Origin: Pseudomonas sp. CBZ-4
GTDB lineage: Bacteria > Pseudomonadota > Gammaproteobacteria > Pseudomonadales > Pseudomonadaceae
Length of the DNA: 64,000 nt
Assembly (NCBI RefSeq): GCF_000346755.1
Contig: NZ_ANNV01000067.1
Location: 1-64,000 of the forward strand
Direction: 5' to 3'
A program made the position numbers and the translations under genes. The notes beneath the pieces were generated by a model that was given only the letters and a program-made list of their open reading frames with translations, did not search any database and was not told the origin of the DNA. Below are positions 52,975 to 61,864 of this stretch, one piece after another. Position 1 is the first letter of the stretch; the number at the start of each line of letters is the position of its first letter.

Positions 52975-55347
52975 ATGCGCTATTTTTTGATCTTACTGTT
53001 GTGCGGGCTGCCGCTGCTCGCCAACGCCATCGGGTTCAACCAGGACACGCGAAGCCTGCCCCTGGGCCGCGTGATGCAAGTGCTCGAAGACCCCACCGAC
53101 GCCCTCACCATCGCCGAAGTCAGTTCCCCCGCGTACGCCGCCCAGTTCAAGCCCCACGACAAAGCCACCCTCAATGCCGGTTATTCGCGTTCGGTGTTCT
53201 GGCTCAAGATCGACCTGCATTACCAGGCCAAGGACCCTCGCGCGCCACGCACCTGGTTTCTGGAGTTGGCCTACCCGCCGCTCAATCACCTGGACCTCTA
53301 CCAGAGCGACAGCACTGGCGCCTATCGCCTGAGCACCCGTACCGGCAGCGCGCTGCCGTTTTCCAGCCGGGAAGTGCGCCAGAGCAACTACCTGTTCAAG
53401 CTCAATTTCGTCCCCGACCAGCAGGAGACGATCTACCTGCGCCTGCAAAGTGAAGGTTCGATCCAGGCACCACTGACCCTGTGGGCCGGCACCGCCTACC
53501 TGGAGCAGCAACCGCTGCGCCTCTATGTATTGGGCGCGATCTACGGCGTCTTGCTGGGGATGTTGATCTACAACCTCTTCATCTACCTGAGTGTGCGCGA
53601 CACCAGCTACCTCTATTACATCCTCTATATCGCCTCGTTCGGTTTGTACCAACTGGCGGTCAACGGCGTGGCCGTGGAGTACTTCTGGCCGAACAGTCCA
53701 TGGTGGACGAATGCCGCGGTGCCGTTCCTGATCGGCTCGGCGGCGCTGTTCGGCAGCCTGTTCGCGCGCAGCTTCCTGCATACCGCGCAGCACAGCCGTT
53801 GGATCGACCGCATCTTGCTCGCGCTGGCCGCCTGCGGTGCGCTGGTGATGGCGCTGGCGCTGCTGACCAGCTACGCCGTGGCCCTGCGCCTGGCGACCGG
53901 CCTGGCGCTGGTGTTCACCGTGACCATCTTTATTGCCGCGATCAAAGCGTGGTTGTGTGGCCAGCGCATGGCGCGGTATTTCATCATTGCCTGGTCGGCC
54001 TTCCTGCTCGGCGGGGTGGTGAACACCATGATGGTATTGGGCTACCTGCCCAACGTATTCCTCACCATGTACGCCAGCCAGATCGGCTCGGCCATCGAGG
54101 TGGCGCTGCTGTCCCTGGCCCTGGCGGATCGCATCAACGGCATGCGCGAGCAACAGGCGCAGATCCTGTTCGATGCCAGCCAGAAACTCGAAGTGCTCAA
54201 CCAGCAACTGGCCCGCAGCAACCGGCTCAAGGACGAATTTCTCGCCACCCTGACCCACGAACTGCGCACCCCGATGAACGGCGTGATCGGCTCCCTTGAA
54301 CTGATGCAAACCGTTCACCTGGACGACGACCTCGCGCAATACCAGCAGACCGCCGCCGGTTCGGCACGGGACATGATGCGCATGGTCAACGGCATCCTCA
54401 CCCTCACCGAGCTGCAAGCCGGGCGCCTCACCGCGCAGCCGCAGGTGTTCAGCCTGCGCGGTGTGCTCGACACCTTGCGCCAGCAATTCAGCGCCAGTGT
54501 GCAAAGCAAGGGCCTGGAATTTTCCATCGATGTGGCGGATGAACTGCCGGACCGGATGATCGGCGATGCGGACAAGCTGACCCAGTGCCTGGATTGCCTG
54601 CTGGACAACGCCTTCAAGTTCACCCACCAAGGCGCGGTGCGCGTGCGTGTGGTCGGTGTGCCCGATGGCGCAGGTGTGCTGCGCCTGAGCTTTATCGTCA
54701 CCGACAGCGGCATCGGCTTCGCCTTTCTCGACGAAGCCACGCTGTACCAGCGTTTCTTCCAGCTCGACGGTTCAACCACCCGTGAATACGGCGGCCTGGG
54801 CATTGGCCTGGCGATCTGCCGGCAGTTGATCGAGTTGTTGGGCGGGCGTCTGACCCATCATTCGGAACCACGCAAGGGCAGCCGCTTTCAGTTGGAAGTG
54901 GAGGTCAAGCCGGTGCCGTCCGAACCGAAAGCCGCGGGGCCGAGCCCGCAGCGCGCGCCGCAGGACTGCGCGGTGCTGATGGTGGATGACAACAGCGTCG
55001 GCCAGTTGGCGGTGCGCGGCATGTTGCTCAAGCTCGGTTACCGGGTCAGGACCGTGGACAGCGGCCCCGCGGCACTGGCGGCCTTGCAGGGGGAAACTTT
55101 CGAGGCGGTCTTGCTGGATGTGCCGGAGGGCGGTTTCTCGTTGTGTTGTCAGATCCGTGCCTTGCCTGGCTGCGGTGAGCTGCCGGTCATCGCATTGAGT
55201 TCATCGCTGAACACGTCAGACCGTGAGCGCTGCCATGGCATCGGCATCACCGAGCGGCTGGCCAAGCCCGTGCGTTTCGAGGCGTTGCAGGCGGTGCTGG
55301 AGCGTTGTGTGCTGTGCCAGGTCGAGGGCGAAAGCGCCGGACATTAG
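52975..55347 (+). CDS. ladS: LadS-type hybrid sensor histidine kinase
   Basis: A 790-residue protein: signal peptide (LILLLCGLPLLANA), a periplasmic 7TMR-DISMED2 sensor (about 30-170), a seven-helix 7TMR-DISM membrane region (about 180-385), a HisKA domain with H-box LATLTHELRTPMNGVIGSLE (near 425), an HATPase domain with N-box DNAFKFTH and G-boxes around YGGLGIGLAICRQLI, and a C-terminal receiver (about 665-785). In P. aeruginosa LadS senses calcium and feeds GacS/GacA to raise RsmY/RsmZ and promote biofilm. The location next to thiD matches PA3974. The receiver has its acidic pair (MVDDN), Asp (LLDVPEGG) and Lys (LAKPV), but the loop after Asp is unusual. Confidence 0.93.
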   Translation: MRYFLILLLCGLPLLANAIGFNQDTRSLPLGRVMQVLEDPTDALTIAEVSSPAYAAQFKPHDKATLNAGYSRSVFWLKIDLHYQAKDPRAPRTWFLELAYPPLNHLDLYQSDSTGAYRLSTRTGSALPFSSREVRQSNYLFKLNFVPDQQETIYLRLQSEGSIQAPLTLWAGTAYLEQQPLRLYVLGAIYGVLLGMLIYNLFIYLSVRDTSYLYYILYIASFGLYQLAVNGVAVEYFWPNSPWWTNAAVPFLIGSAALFGSLFARSFLHTAQHSRWIDRILLALAACGALVMALALLTSYAVALRLATGLALVFTVTIFIAAIKAWLCGQRMARYFIIAWSAFLLGGVVNTMMVLGYLPNVFLTMYASQIGSAIEVALLSLALADRINGMREQQAQILFDASQKLEVLNQQLARSNRLKDEFLATLTHELRTPMNGVIGSLELMQTVHLDDDLAQYQQTAAGSARDMMRMVNGILTLTELQAGRLTAQPQVFSLRGVLDTLRQQFSASVQSKGLEFSIDVADELPDRMIGDADKLTQCLDCLLDNAFKFTHQGAVRVRVVGVPDGAGVLRLSFIVTDSGIGFAFLDEATLYQRFFQLDGSTTREYGGLGIGLAICRQLIELLGGRLTHHSEPRKGSRFQLEVEVKPVPSEPKAAGPSPQRAPQDCAVLMVDDNSVGQLAVRGMLLKLGYRVRTVDSGPAALAALQGETFEAVLLDVPEGGFSLCCQIRALPGCGELPVIALSSSLNTSDRERCHGIGITERLAKPVRFEALQAVLERCVLCQVEGESAGH

Positions 55348-55437
55348 GCGCCTATGCCACTTTTTTAAGCGCAGTGCCGGTGCTTAACTGAAATTCAGGC
55401 CGCCAATGACCGTGGCCTTTTTTCCAGGAGGCCCGTC

Positions 55438-57087
55438 ATGAACCTGCATCAGTTCGCCGAAACCCACGACGTCACTAACCAGCCGCCGTCCCTGGACGGC
55501 ACCAACCTGTATCGCATCGACGTGCCCTTGCAAGAGTGGTCGCGGCGCTTCGGCGCTGGCTGGGCCGAGGCGCGCCTGCATGCTTATGGAGCGCTGGCCG
55601 GTGGCCCGCTGATGGCGGCCGGGTTCCTGGCGAATCAAAACAAGCCGGTGTTTAGCAGCCACGACCGTTATGGCCATCGCATCGACCTGGTGGAATTCCA
55701 CCCGGCCTACCACGAGCTGATGCGCACGGCGGTGGAACACGGCCTGCCGTCGCTGCCCTGGGCGCATCCGCAGGCGGGCGCCCACGTGGCCCGCGCCGGC
55801 TTGACCTACCTGCACAGCCAGGCCGAAGCCGGCACCGGTTGCCCGCTGACCATGACCTTCGCCTGTGTACCGGCCCTGCGCCTGCAACCGGATCTGGCTG
55901 ACATCTGGCTGCCGAAAATCCTCAACACCGAATACGACCCGCGCAACGTCGGCATCGCCCATAAAGCCGGGGCCACCATCGGCATGGCCATGACCGAGAA
56001 GCAGGGCGGCACCGACGTGCGCGCCAACACCACCCGCGCCTATCCGGTGGGCGCCGGTGGCCCCGGTCAGGCGTATGAGCTGGTGGGGCACAAATGGTTC
56101 TGCTCGGCGCCGATGTGCGATGCGTTCCTGACCCTGGCCCAGACCGACAAGGGCCTCACCTGTTTCCTACTGCCCCGGCACCGCCCGGACGACACGCGCA
56201 ACGAGTTCTATATCCAGCGCCTGAAAAACAAGCTCGGCAACTGCTCGAACGCCTCCAGCGAAGTGGAGTTCCGTGGCGCCCTGGCCTGGATGATCGGCGA
56301 AGAAGGCCGGGGCGTACCGACCATCATCGAAATGGTCGCCATGACCCGCTTCGATTGCATGGTCGGCTCCAGCGCCCTGATGCGCCAGGCGCTGACCCAG
56401 GCCAGCCATCATTGCGCCCATCGATCGGTGGGCGGTCGTGTGCTCAGCGAGCAACCGCTGATGCAAAACGTGCTCGCCGACCTGGCGCTGGAAAGCGAAG
56501 CCGCGCTGGCGTTGAGCATGCGCATGGGACGCGCGCTGGATCATCTGGGGGATGAACAGGAAGCCAAGTTCGCTCGGCTGGTGACGGCGGTGGGCAAGTA
56601 TTGGATCTGCAAACGCGCGCCGGCAATGATCAACGAAGCCGCCGAGTGCATGGGCGGTGCGGGCTATGTCGAAGACAGCATCCTGCCGCGCCTGTACCGT
56701 GAGGCACCGGTGAATTCGACGTGGGAAGGTTCCGGCAATGTGCAGTGTCTGGATGTGCTGCGCGCGTTGTCGAAAGAGCCGGGGGTGTTGGAGGCGTTGT
56801 TCGTCGAACTGGGGGATGGGCACGGTGACAAGTCGCTGGCGCGGCATATCGAACAGTTGAAATCCGTGTTTATGGACACCCAGGACATCCAGTACCGGGC
56901 GCGGCAACTCACCGAGGACATCGCCGTGGCGTTGCAGGCCAAGTTGTTGCTGGAAGCGGGGAATGGGGCGGTCAGTGATGGGTTTATTGCCAGTCGCCTC
57001 GGCGAATCGTCCGGCCGGGTGTATGGCACATTGCCCCGTGGCGTCGATGTGGAAGCTATCGTCGCCCGCTCAACACCAACCCTCTGA
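55438..57087 (+). CDS. Acyl-CoA dehydrogenase, AidB-like
   Basis: A 549-residue flavoprotein with an AGGAGG ribosome site 6-7 bp upstream. Length, the N-terminal extension MNLHQFAETHDVTNQPPSL and the core motifs GMAMTEKQGGTDVRANTT, YELVGHKWFCSAPMCDAFL, GEEGRGVPTIIEMVAMTRFD and ECMGGAGYVEDSILPRLYRE match the AidB/isovaleryl-CoA dehydrogenase-like branch. AidB in E. coli is induced by the adaptive response and binds DNA; long-chain dehydrogenase activity is weak. I cannot tell which role applies here; no ada gene is nearby. Confidence 0.9.
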   Translation: MNLHQFAETHDVTNQPPSLDGTNLYRIDVPLQEWSRRFGAGWAEARLHAYGALAGGPLMAAGFLANQNKPVFSSHDRYGHRIDLVEFHPAYHELMRTAVEHGLPSLPWAHPQAGAHVARAGLTYLHSQAEAGTGCPLTMTFACVPALRLQPDLADIWLPKILNTEYDPRNVGIAHKAGATIGMAMTEKQGGTDVRANTTRAYPVGAGGPGQAYELVGHKWFCSAPMCDAFLTLAQTDKGLTCFLLPRHRPDDTRNEFYIQRLKNKLGNCSNASSEVEFRGALAWMIGEEGRGVPTIIEMVAMTRFDCMVGSSALMRQALTQASHHCAHRSVGGRVLSEQPLMQNVLADLALESEAALALSMRMGRALDHLGDEQEAKFARLVTAVGKYWICKRAPAMINEAAECMGGAGYVEDSILPRLYREAPVNSTWEGSGNVQCLDVLRALSKEPGVLEALFVELGDGHGDKSLARHIEQLKSVFMDTQDIQYRARQLTEDIAVALQAKLLLEAGNGAVSDGFIASRLGESSGRVYGTLPRGVDVEAIVARSTPTL

Positions 57088-57104
57088 CTACACTCGATCA
57101 AAAT

Positions 57105-57191
57105 GTGGGAGCTGGCTTGCCTGCGATAGCGGTCCATCACTCACATTATTGCTGATTGACCCACCGCTATCGCAGGCAAGCCAGCTCCCAC
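57105..57191. repeat. REPIN after the AidB-like gene
   Basis: Inverted REP units 57105-57127 and 57169-57191 with inner AGCGGT / ACCGCTAT arms; 87 bp in all. Likely acts as the transcript end for the acyl-CoA dehydrogenase gene. Confidence 0.92.
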
Positions 57192-57285
57192 AGGGATTGC
57201 ACCCATCTTGAGAGGGCACTCCAATTCAAAGTTTGCGTCTGACAGGGATACAGGCAAGATAAAGGCCTGCACGTCAGAACACAGG

Positions 57286-58758
57286 ATGCTTACCGTGACC
57301 GAAGCTTTTGTTGTCGTTCAATCCGCCGAAGAAGCCGTGGACCGGCTGGCGGCTCTGCATGAGCGTGCTACCGGCGCACTCAACCAAGCCCTCAAGCAAT
57401 ACCTCAAAGACCGCGTCGAACCCGACGCCGAACAACGCGCGCTGTTTCGCTACCCGGAACTGCGCCTGACCTACCACTGCCACGGCGAAGTCCCACAGAC
57501 CACCCGGGCATACGCCAAGGTCCAGTTGCCGGGGACCTACAGCGTCACCGTCACCCATCCCGCCGCGTTCCGTAAGTACCTGCTGGAGCAACTGGTGCCG
57601 CTGATGCACGACTTCACCGTGACGGTGGAAGTGGGCGTCAGCCAGCAGAACATCCCGTACCCCTACGTGGTGGAGCAGGGCGACGAACTGGCCGGCTCCG
57701 GCGTGACCGCCGCGACCCTCGCCCGTGTGTTCCCGAGCACCGACCTGTCGGCCGCCACCGATGGCATCGCCGACGGCCTCTACGACTGGGAAAACACCGA
57801 CCCGCTGCCCCTGGCGCTGTTCGATGCAGCCCGTGTGGATTTTTCCCTGCGCCGCCTGGTGCACTACACCGGCAGCGACTGGCGCCATGTGCAGCCGTGG
57901 ATCCTGCTGACCAACTACCACCGCTACGTGGACCAGTTCATCCTGCATGGCCTGGAGCAACTGCGCAGCGACCCGCGTTTTATCCGCATGGTGCTGCCGG
58001 GCAACGTGGTGATCGACAAGAGCATGGACCACGGCGAAGCGTCGGCGATTGCGGCGGGTGTGGTCTGGCACCGCTACCAGATGCCGGCCTATCACTTGCA
58101 GGCCAGCGACGGCCACGGCGTGACCCTGGTGAACATCGGTGTGGGCCCGTCCAACGCGAAGAACATCACCGATCACTTGGCGGTGCTGCGTCCGCATTGC
58201 TGGCTGATGATCGGCCACTGCGGCGGCCTGCGCCAATCCCAGACCATCGGCGACTACGTACTGGCCCACGCCTATATGCGCCGCGACGGGATTCTCGACC
58301 GCGTGGTGCCGCCGAACATCCCGATCCCGGCCCTGGCCGAAGTGCAGATGGCCTTGCAGCAAGCGGCGGCCAACGTCACCGGCGAAAAAGGCGAAGAGCT
58401 GAAAAAACGCCTGCGCACCGGCACCGTGCTGACCTATGACGACCGCAACTGGGAACTGCGCTGGGCCCAGGAACGGCCGTTGATCAACCTGTCCCGCGCC
58501 GTGGCGGTGGACATGGAAAGCGGCACCATCGCCGCCCAGGGTTATCGCTTGCGGGTGCCGTATGGCACGTTGTTGTGCGTCTCGGACAAACCGCTGCACA
58601 GCGAGATCAAGCTGCCGGGTTCGGCCAACGCGTTCTATGAACGTGCGGTGAGCCAGCACTTGAAGATCGGCATCGAGGCGGTGGATCTGCTGCGCACCGA
58701 ACTCAACTCGCTGCACTCGCGCAAACTGCGCAGCTTCGACGAGCCGCCGTTCCGCTAA
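57286..58758 (+). CDS. amn: AMP nucleosidase
   Basis: A 490-residue enzyme that splits AMP into adenine and ribose 5-phosphate. The N-terminal regulatory half begins [20 protein letters not shown]; the C-terminal catalytic half is PNP/UDP-fold with [40 protein letters not shown] and [21 protein letters not shown] start at GTG 57295 is possible and has AGGA at better spacing than ATG 57286; the difference is three residues. Monocistronic. Confidence 0.93.
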   Translation: MLTVTEAFVVVQSAEEAVDRLAALHERATGALNQALKQYLKDRVEPDAEQRALFRYPELRLTYHCHGEVPQTTRAYAKVQLPGTYSVTVTHPAAFRKYLLEQLVPLMHDFTVTVEVGVSQQNIPYPYVVEQGDELAGSGVTAATLARVFPSTDLSAATDGIADGLYDWENTDPLPLALFDAARVDFSLRRLVHYTGSDWRHVQPWILLTNYHRYVDQFILHGLEQLRSDPRFIRMVLPGNVVIDKSMDHGEASAIAAGVVWHRYQMPAYHLQASDGHGVTLVNIGVGPSNAKNITDHLAVLRPHCWLMIGHCGGLRQSQTIGDYVLAHAYMRRDGILDRVVPPNIPIPALAEVQMALQQAAANVTGEKGEELKKRLRTGTVLTYDDRNWELRWAQERPLINLSRAVAVDMESGTIAAQGYRLRVPYGTLLCVSDKPLHSEIKLPGSANAFYERAVSQHLKIGIEAVDLLRTELNSLHSRKLRSFDEPPFR

Positions 58759-58829
58759 GCGGTTGGGATGGTCATTTAACGGTCAGGCCACTAGCATTGT
58801 CGGTCCTGACCGTCAGATGTACCGAAGCC

Positions 58830-59465
58830 ATGTCCCGTCCCACCCGTCCCGATTCGCGCCGCCCTGGCGTGAAGCCCCCGTATTCCGCTGCGCGGCGTGT
58901 CGCCAAGGCTCCGCCGGCCGAGCCGAAGCTGATCCTGTTCAACAAACCCTTCGACGTGCTGACCCAGTTCAGCGACGAAGGCGGGCGCGCGACCCTCAAG
59001 AATTTTATCAACATCCCCGGCATCTACCCGGCGGGTCGCCTGGACCGTGACAGCGAAGGTTTGCTGCTGCTGACCAACGATGGCCAGTTGCAGGCGCGGA
59101 TTGCCGACCCCAAGCACAAGCTGGCGAAAACCTATTGGGTGCAGGTGGAAGGTGAACCGAGCGAAGAACAACTGCAACGCCTGCGTGCCGGTGTGGAACT
59201 CAACGACGGCATGACCCTGCCCGCCGAGGCCCGGCAGTTGGATGAGCCCGAACTGTGGCCGCGCAATCCGCCGGTACGCTTTCGCAAAAGCGTGCCCACG
59301 TCGTGGCTGGAATTGGTGATTCGCGAAGGGCGCAACCGCCAGGTTCGGCGTATGACGGCGGCAGTAGGCTTGCCCACGTTGCGCCTGGTGCGTGTGCGCA
59401 TTGGCGACTGGACGATCGACGGCCTGGATCAAGGCCAGTGGAAGGAAGTGCCGGCGCGCCTATAG
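58830..59465 (+). CDS. rluE: 23S rRNA pseudouridine synthase RluE type
   Basis: A 211-residue RsuA/RluB/E/F-family enzyme; E. coli RluE modifies U2457. Start [20 protein letters not shown] gives a basic tail before the catalytic domain. Motifs: [18 protein letters not shown], the catalytic Asp in [38 protein letters not shown] and [20 protein letters not shown]. No S4 domain is present, as expected for RluE. It follows amn and overlaps the convergent DUF2788 gene by 6 bp. Confidence 0.92.
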   Translation: MSRPTRPDSRRPGVKPPYSAARRVAKAPPAEPKLILFNKPFDVLTQFSDEGGRATLKNFINIPGIYPAGRLDRDSEGLLLLTNDGQLQARIADPKHKLAKTYWVQVEGEPSEEQLQRLRAGVELNDGMTLPAEARQLDEPELWPRNPPVRFRKSVPTSWLELVIREGRNRQVRRMTAAVGLPTLRLVRVRIGDWTIDGLDQGQWKEVPARL

Positions 59466-59678
59466 GGCACCGGACTCGATCAGGCCGATCACCACGCTCT
59501 TGATGATGAACGCGGCCACACCCAGGCCCAGTACGAAGAACAGGATGAACGAGCCAAAGCGCCCGGCCTTGGACTTCTTCGCCAGGTCCCAGACGATAAA
59601 GCCCATGAAAATGATCAGGAGGGTGACCAGGCCGGTCATCATCCATTCTTCGAAGAGGGCGGGGTCGATGTTGTTCAT
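59460..59678 (-). CDS. DUF2788 small membrane protein
   Basis: A 72-residue protein with two membrane helices: [20 protein letters not shown] and [20 protein letters not shown], separated by a basic loop (AKKSKAGRF). The N-terminus [12 protein letters not shown] is conserved in DUF2788. Function unknown. It converges with rluE, ending inside it. Confidence 0.85.
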   Translation of the reverse strand: MNNIDPALFEEWMMTGLVTLLIIFMGFIVWDLAKKSKAGRFGSFILFFVLGLGVAAFIIKSVVIGLIESGAL

Positions 59679-59762
59679 GGGGGGCTTCCGACAGGGCAGG
59701 CGGGCAAGTATACGGCAGCGTTACAGACGCAACATTGACTTGAGTCGAAGCACTATCCAAAT

Positions 59763-59848
59763 GTGGGAGCTGGCTTGCCTGCGATAGCATCACCTCGGTA
59801 TCACTGATACACCGAGGTGCCTGCATCGCGGGCAAGCCCGGCTCCCAC
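59763..59848. repeat. REPIN, ACCTCGGT subtype, with a variant right unit
   Basis: Left unit 59763-59785 is the standard REP; right unit 59825-59848 has GCGGGCAAGCCCGGCTCCCAC, the variant seen at 15.7 kb, and is followed by a stray GCCAGCTCCCACAG fragment. Inner arms are CACCTCGGT / ACCGAGGTG. A hybrid element, perhaps from recombination between REP types. Confidence 0.85.
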
Positions 59849-59882
59849 ACTAGCCAGCTCCCACAGTTGATCGCTATTGATC

Positions 59883-60362
59883 TTAAGTGCGCAGGTGGGT
59901 CAGCGGCAGTTCGGTGCTGTTGAGTACCTGGTTGAGTACAAAGCTCGATCGCACACTGGTCACCCCATCGATGCGGGTGAGATGCCCCAGCAGCAACTTC
60001 TGATAGTGATCCATATCCGGCACCACCACCTTCAACTGATAGTCAGCATCCATCCCCGTCACCAAACTGCACTCCAGCACTTGCGGCAGCGTCCGGATCG
60101 CCGCCTCAAAGTTCTCGAAACGCTCCGGGGTATGCCGGTCCATGCCGATCAGCACATAGGCGGTGAGGCTCAGGCCCAGCATCTTGCGGTCGAGCAGGGC
60201 GACCTGGCGGGCGATGTAGCCGTCGTCTTCCAACTGCTTGACCCGGCGCGAGCACGGCGATGGCGACAAGCCGATGCGTTCGGCCAACTCCTGGTTGGAG
60301 ATCCGCGCGTCACGCTGCAATTCCGCCAAAATACTCAGGTCGTATCGGTCAAGCTTGCTCAT
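59883..60362 (-). CDS. Lrp/AsnC-family transcriptional regulator
   Basis: A 159-residue feast/famine regulator. The N-terminal helix-turn-helix is ISNQELAERIGLSPSPCSRR, followed by the linker and an RAM (ligand-binding) domain: ECSLVTGMDADYQLKVVVPD and HLTRIDGVTSVRSSFVLNQV. These proteins form dimers or octamers and respond to amino acids, often controlling a divergent gene. Nothing metabolic adjoins it on the left; the 416-bp gap on the right is a candidate target region. Confidence 0.92.
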   Translation of the reverse strand: MSKLDRYDLSILAELQRDARISNQELAERIGLSPSPCSRRVKQLEDDGYIARQVALLDRKMLGLSLTAYVLIGMDRHTPERFENFEAAIRTLPQVLECSLVTGMDADYQLKVVVPDMDHYQKLLLGHLTRIDGVTSVRSSFVLNQVLNSTELPLTHLRT

Positions 60363-60499
60363 TGGGTTGGCCTTTGTCGTAACTATTGCGGTGAATTATC
60401 TATGAAGGGTTAAAAATTGCGCAAGCACTGTTTATTGACGCAATCTTCGCAATCATCTGCCGGGCGCTGGCGGGTATCTTTATCAACAGAATCACCGCC

Positions 60500-60680
60500 T
60501 GGACAAACAGTCCACAGCAGCCCGCCCAATCAGGTGCGCTGCGGCCGCCGCCCCAGCAGGGTTGAGCCGGCCTCCAGGCTGCACACTGTCCACAAGACGG
60601 CGTGAGGTGAGCCAACGTCAAAAGCGTTGAGCACGGACGAAGTTCTCAAGGGGTGGCCGACGGGTCACCCCTTTTCTTTT
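60500..60680 (+). ncRNA. Candidate small RNA (limits approximate)
   Basis: Inferred from a strong orphan terminator and two upstream stem-loops in a gene-free gap. I could not find a clear sigma70 promoter, so the 5' end is a guess. It may instead be the attenuated leader of the DUF6515-like gene, whose ATG is 99 bp further on. No known RNA family was recognised. Confidence 0.35.
60648..60680 (+). terminator. Strong Rho-independent terminator
   Basis: AAGGGGTGGCC pairs with GGTCACCCCTT (11 pairs, one G-U, tetraloop), followed by TTCTTTT. This is the clearest intrinsic terminator in the window and faces away from any upstream plus-strand gene within 1 kb. Confidence 0.85.
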
Positions 60681-60778
60681 GCCTGCGAAAATGTTTCTCG
60701 TGACTGATAACCTGTCCGAGAACCGGGCCGTGCTTTTCCAGTCTCATGGACAGGCCCTAATCCGCAGTGAGGAATAGC

Positions 60779-61864
60779 ATGAAGCGCATCTGGCGTTTGA
60801 CAGGTGTAGGTTTGCTGATGGTCACCGTTGGCGCGCAAGCGCTGGCCGACGAGCGTGATAACACACCACGCCCTGAAGGCGGGGGTCAGCATGAGCGCGG
60901 CCAGGGCGGCGGCCGACAGCAGGGCAATGAACAGCCACGCCCACAGAACAACGCACCACGGCCGGAAAATAATCAGCCACGGCCAGAGAACAATCAGCCT
61001 CACCCGCAGAATCAGCATTTCGAACAGCGCGGTGGCCAGAACGACCATTGGCAAGGTCGCCAGCCGGGCAATGAGCCGAGTCGGCCCGTGCAGCAGCCAC
61101 AACCGCAGCCGTCAAACAACCTGCCGATCCAGAGCCGCCCCGACACCGTGCGCCAGACCCAGGAACCGCGCCAGGGCAACTACCGCGATATCCCCCGCCG
61201 CAACGACGGCAACCAGCACTGGGAAGCTGGCGGCCCCGGCTCGCGTCCAGGCAACAATGGCGGCGGCTACAACAATAACCGCCCTGGCGACAACCGCTGG
61301 CCGGGCCGCCCCGACGGGCACGGCAATGGCTGGGGCCCCGGCCCGCAGCATCGCCCTGGGTATGTGATCGACCGCTTCCCCGACCGTAACTACCGCGTGC
61401 CTTATCGTGGCCAGGATTACTTCTTCTCCGGTGGCTACTGGTATCGCCCGCAGGGCCCGCGTTATGTCGTGGTGACGCCACCGTACGGCATCCGCGTGCA
61501 ATACCTGCCGGACTACGCGCGGGAAGTGTGGGTGGGCAGCGCGCTGTTCTTCCTCGCGGCCGGTGCCTATTACACCTACGAAAGCAGCTCCCAACAGTAC
61601 GTGGTGGTGCAACCGCCCACGCAGGTGCCCGCGCCACAACCGGCGCCGCAGGGGAATGGCTACGACGTGGTGGCCTATCCCGCCAACGGCCAGTCACCAG
61701 CCCAGGTGCAGCAGGACGGTTATGACTGTTATCGCTGGGCCGTGCAGCAAAGCGGCTTCGACCCGCAACAAGTCACCTATGCCCCCGATCCGGCGGTGGT
61801 GCAAACCTACCGCCAGGCCCAGGGCAACTGCCTGAGCAGTCGCGGGTATCAGGTGCAGTACTAG
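60779..61864 (+). CDS. Exported low-complexity protein with DUF6515-like C-terminal domain
   Basis: A 361-residue protein starting MKRIWRLTGVGLLMVTVGAQ with a signal peptide cut near ALADE; the ATG has TGAGGA 6 bp upstream. Residues about 25-185 are low-complexity, rich in Gln, Asn, Pro, Arg, Gly and His with repeated NQPRPEN-like units. From about 190 comes an ordered part: YVIDRFPDRNYRVPYRGQDY, WYRPQGPRYVVVTPPYGIRV and a membrane-like segment VGSALFFLAAGAYYTYESSS, which I relate to DUF6515. The end has GYDCYRWAVQQSGFDPQQVT, a pattern found at the end of many small envelope proteins. Function unknown. The stated length counts from this ATG to the stop at 61864 (361 codons plus stop). Confidence 0.8.
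   Translation: MKRIWRLTGVGLLMVTVGAQALADERDNTPRPEGGGQHERGQGGGRQQGNEQPRPQNNAPRPENNQPRPENNQPHPQNQHFEQRGGQNDHWQGRQPGNEPSRPVQQPQPQPSNNLPIQSRPDTVRQTQEPRQGNYRDIPRRNDGNQHWEAGGPGSRPGNNGGGYNNNRPGDNRWPGRPDGHGNGWGPGPQHRPGYVIDRFPDRNYRVPYRGQDYFFSGGYWYRPQGPRYVVVTPPYGIRVQYLPDYAREVWVGSALFFLAAGAYYTYESSSQQYVVVQPPTQVPAPQPAPQGNGYDVVAYPANGQSPAQVQQDGYDCYRWAVQQSGFDPQQVTYAPDPAVVQTYRQAQGNCLSSRGYQVQY

Larger units (their letters stand above)
60363..60778. other. 416-bp intergenic region with a possible small RNA
   Basis: No convincing coding region on either strand. It holds the upstream side of the Lrp-type gene on the left and, on the plus strand, several small hairpins (TGGAC-N5-GTCCA at 60500-60514; CAACG-N7-CGTTG at 60613-60629) ending in a strong Rho-independent terminator at 60648-60680. 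The terminator has no gene upstream on its strand, which points to a non-coding transcript. Confidence 0.6.

Noticed and set aside
60400..60621. 73-codon frame on the minus strand in the 60.4-kb gap
   Set aside because: Irregular composition, no ribosome site, and it covers the stem-loops of the candidate RNA on the other strand.
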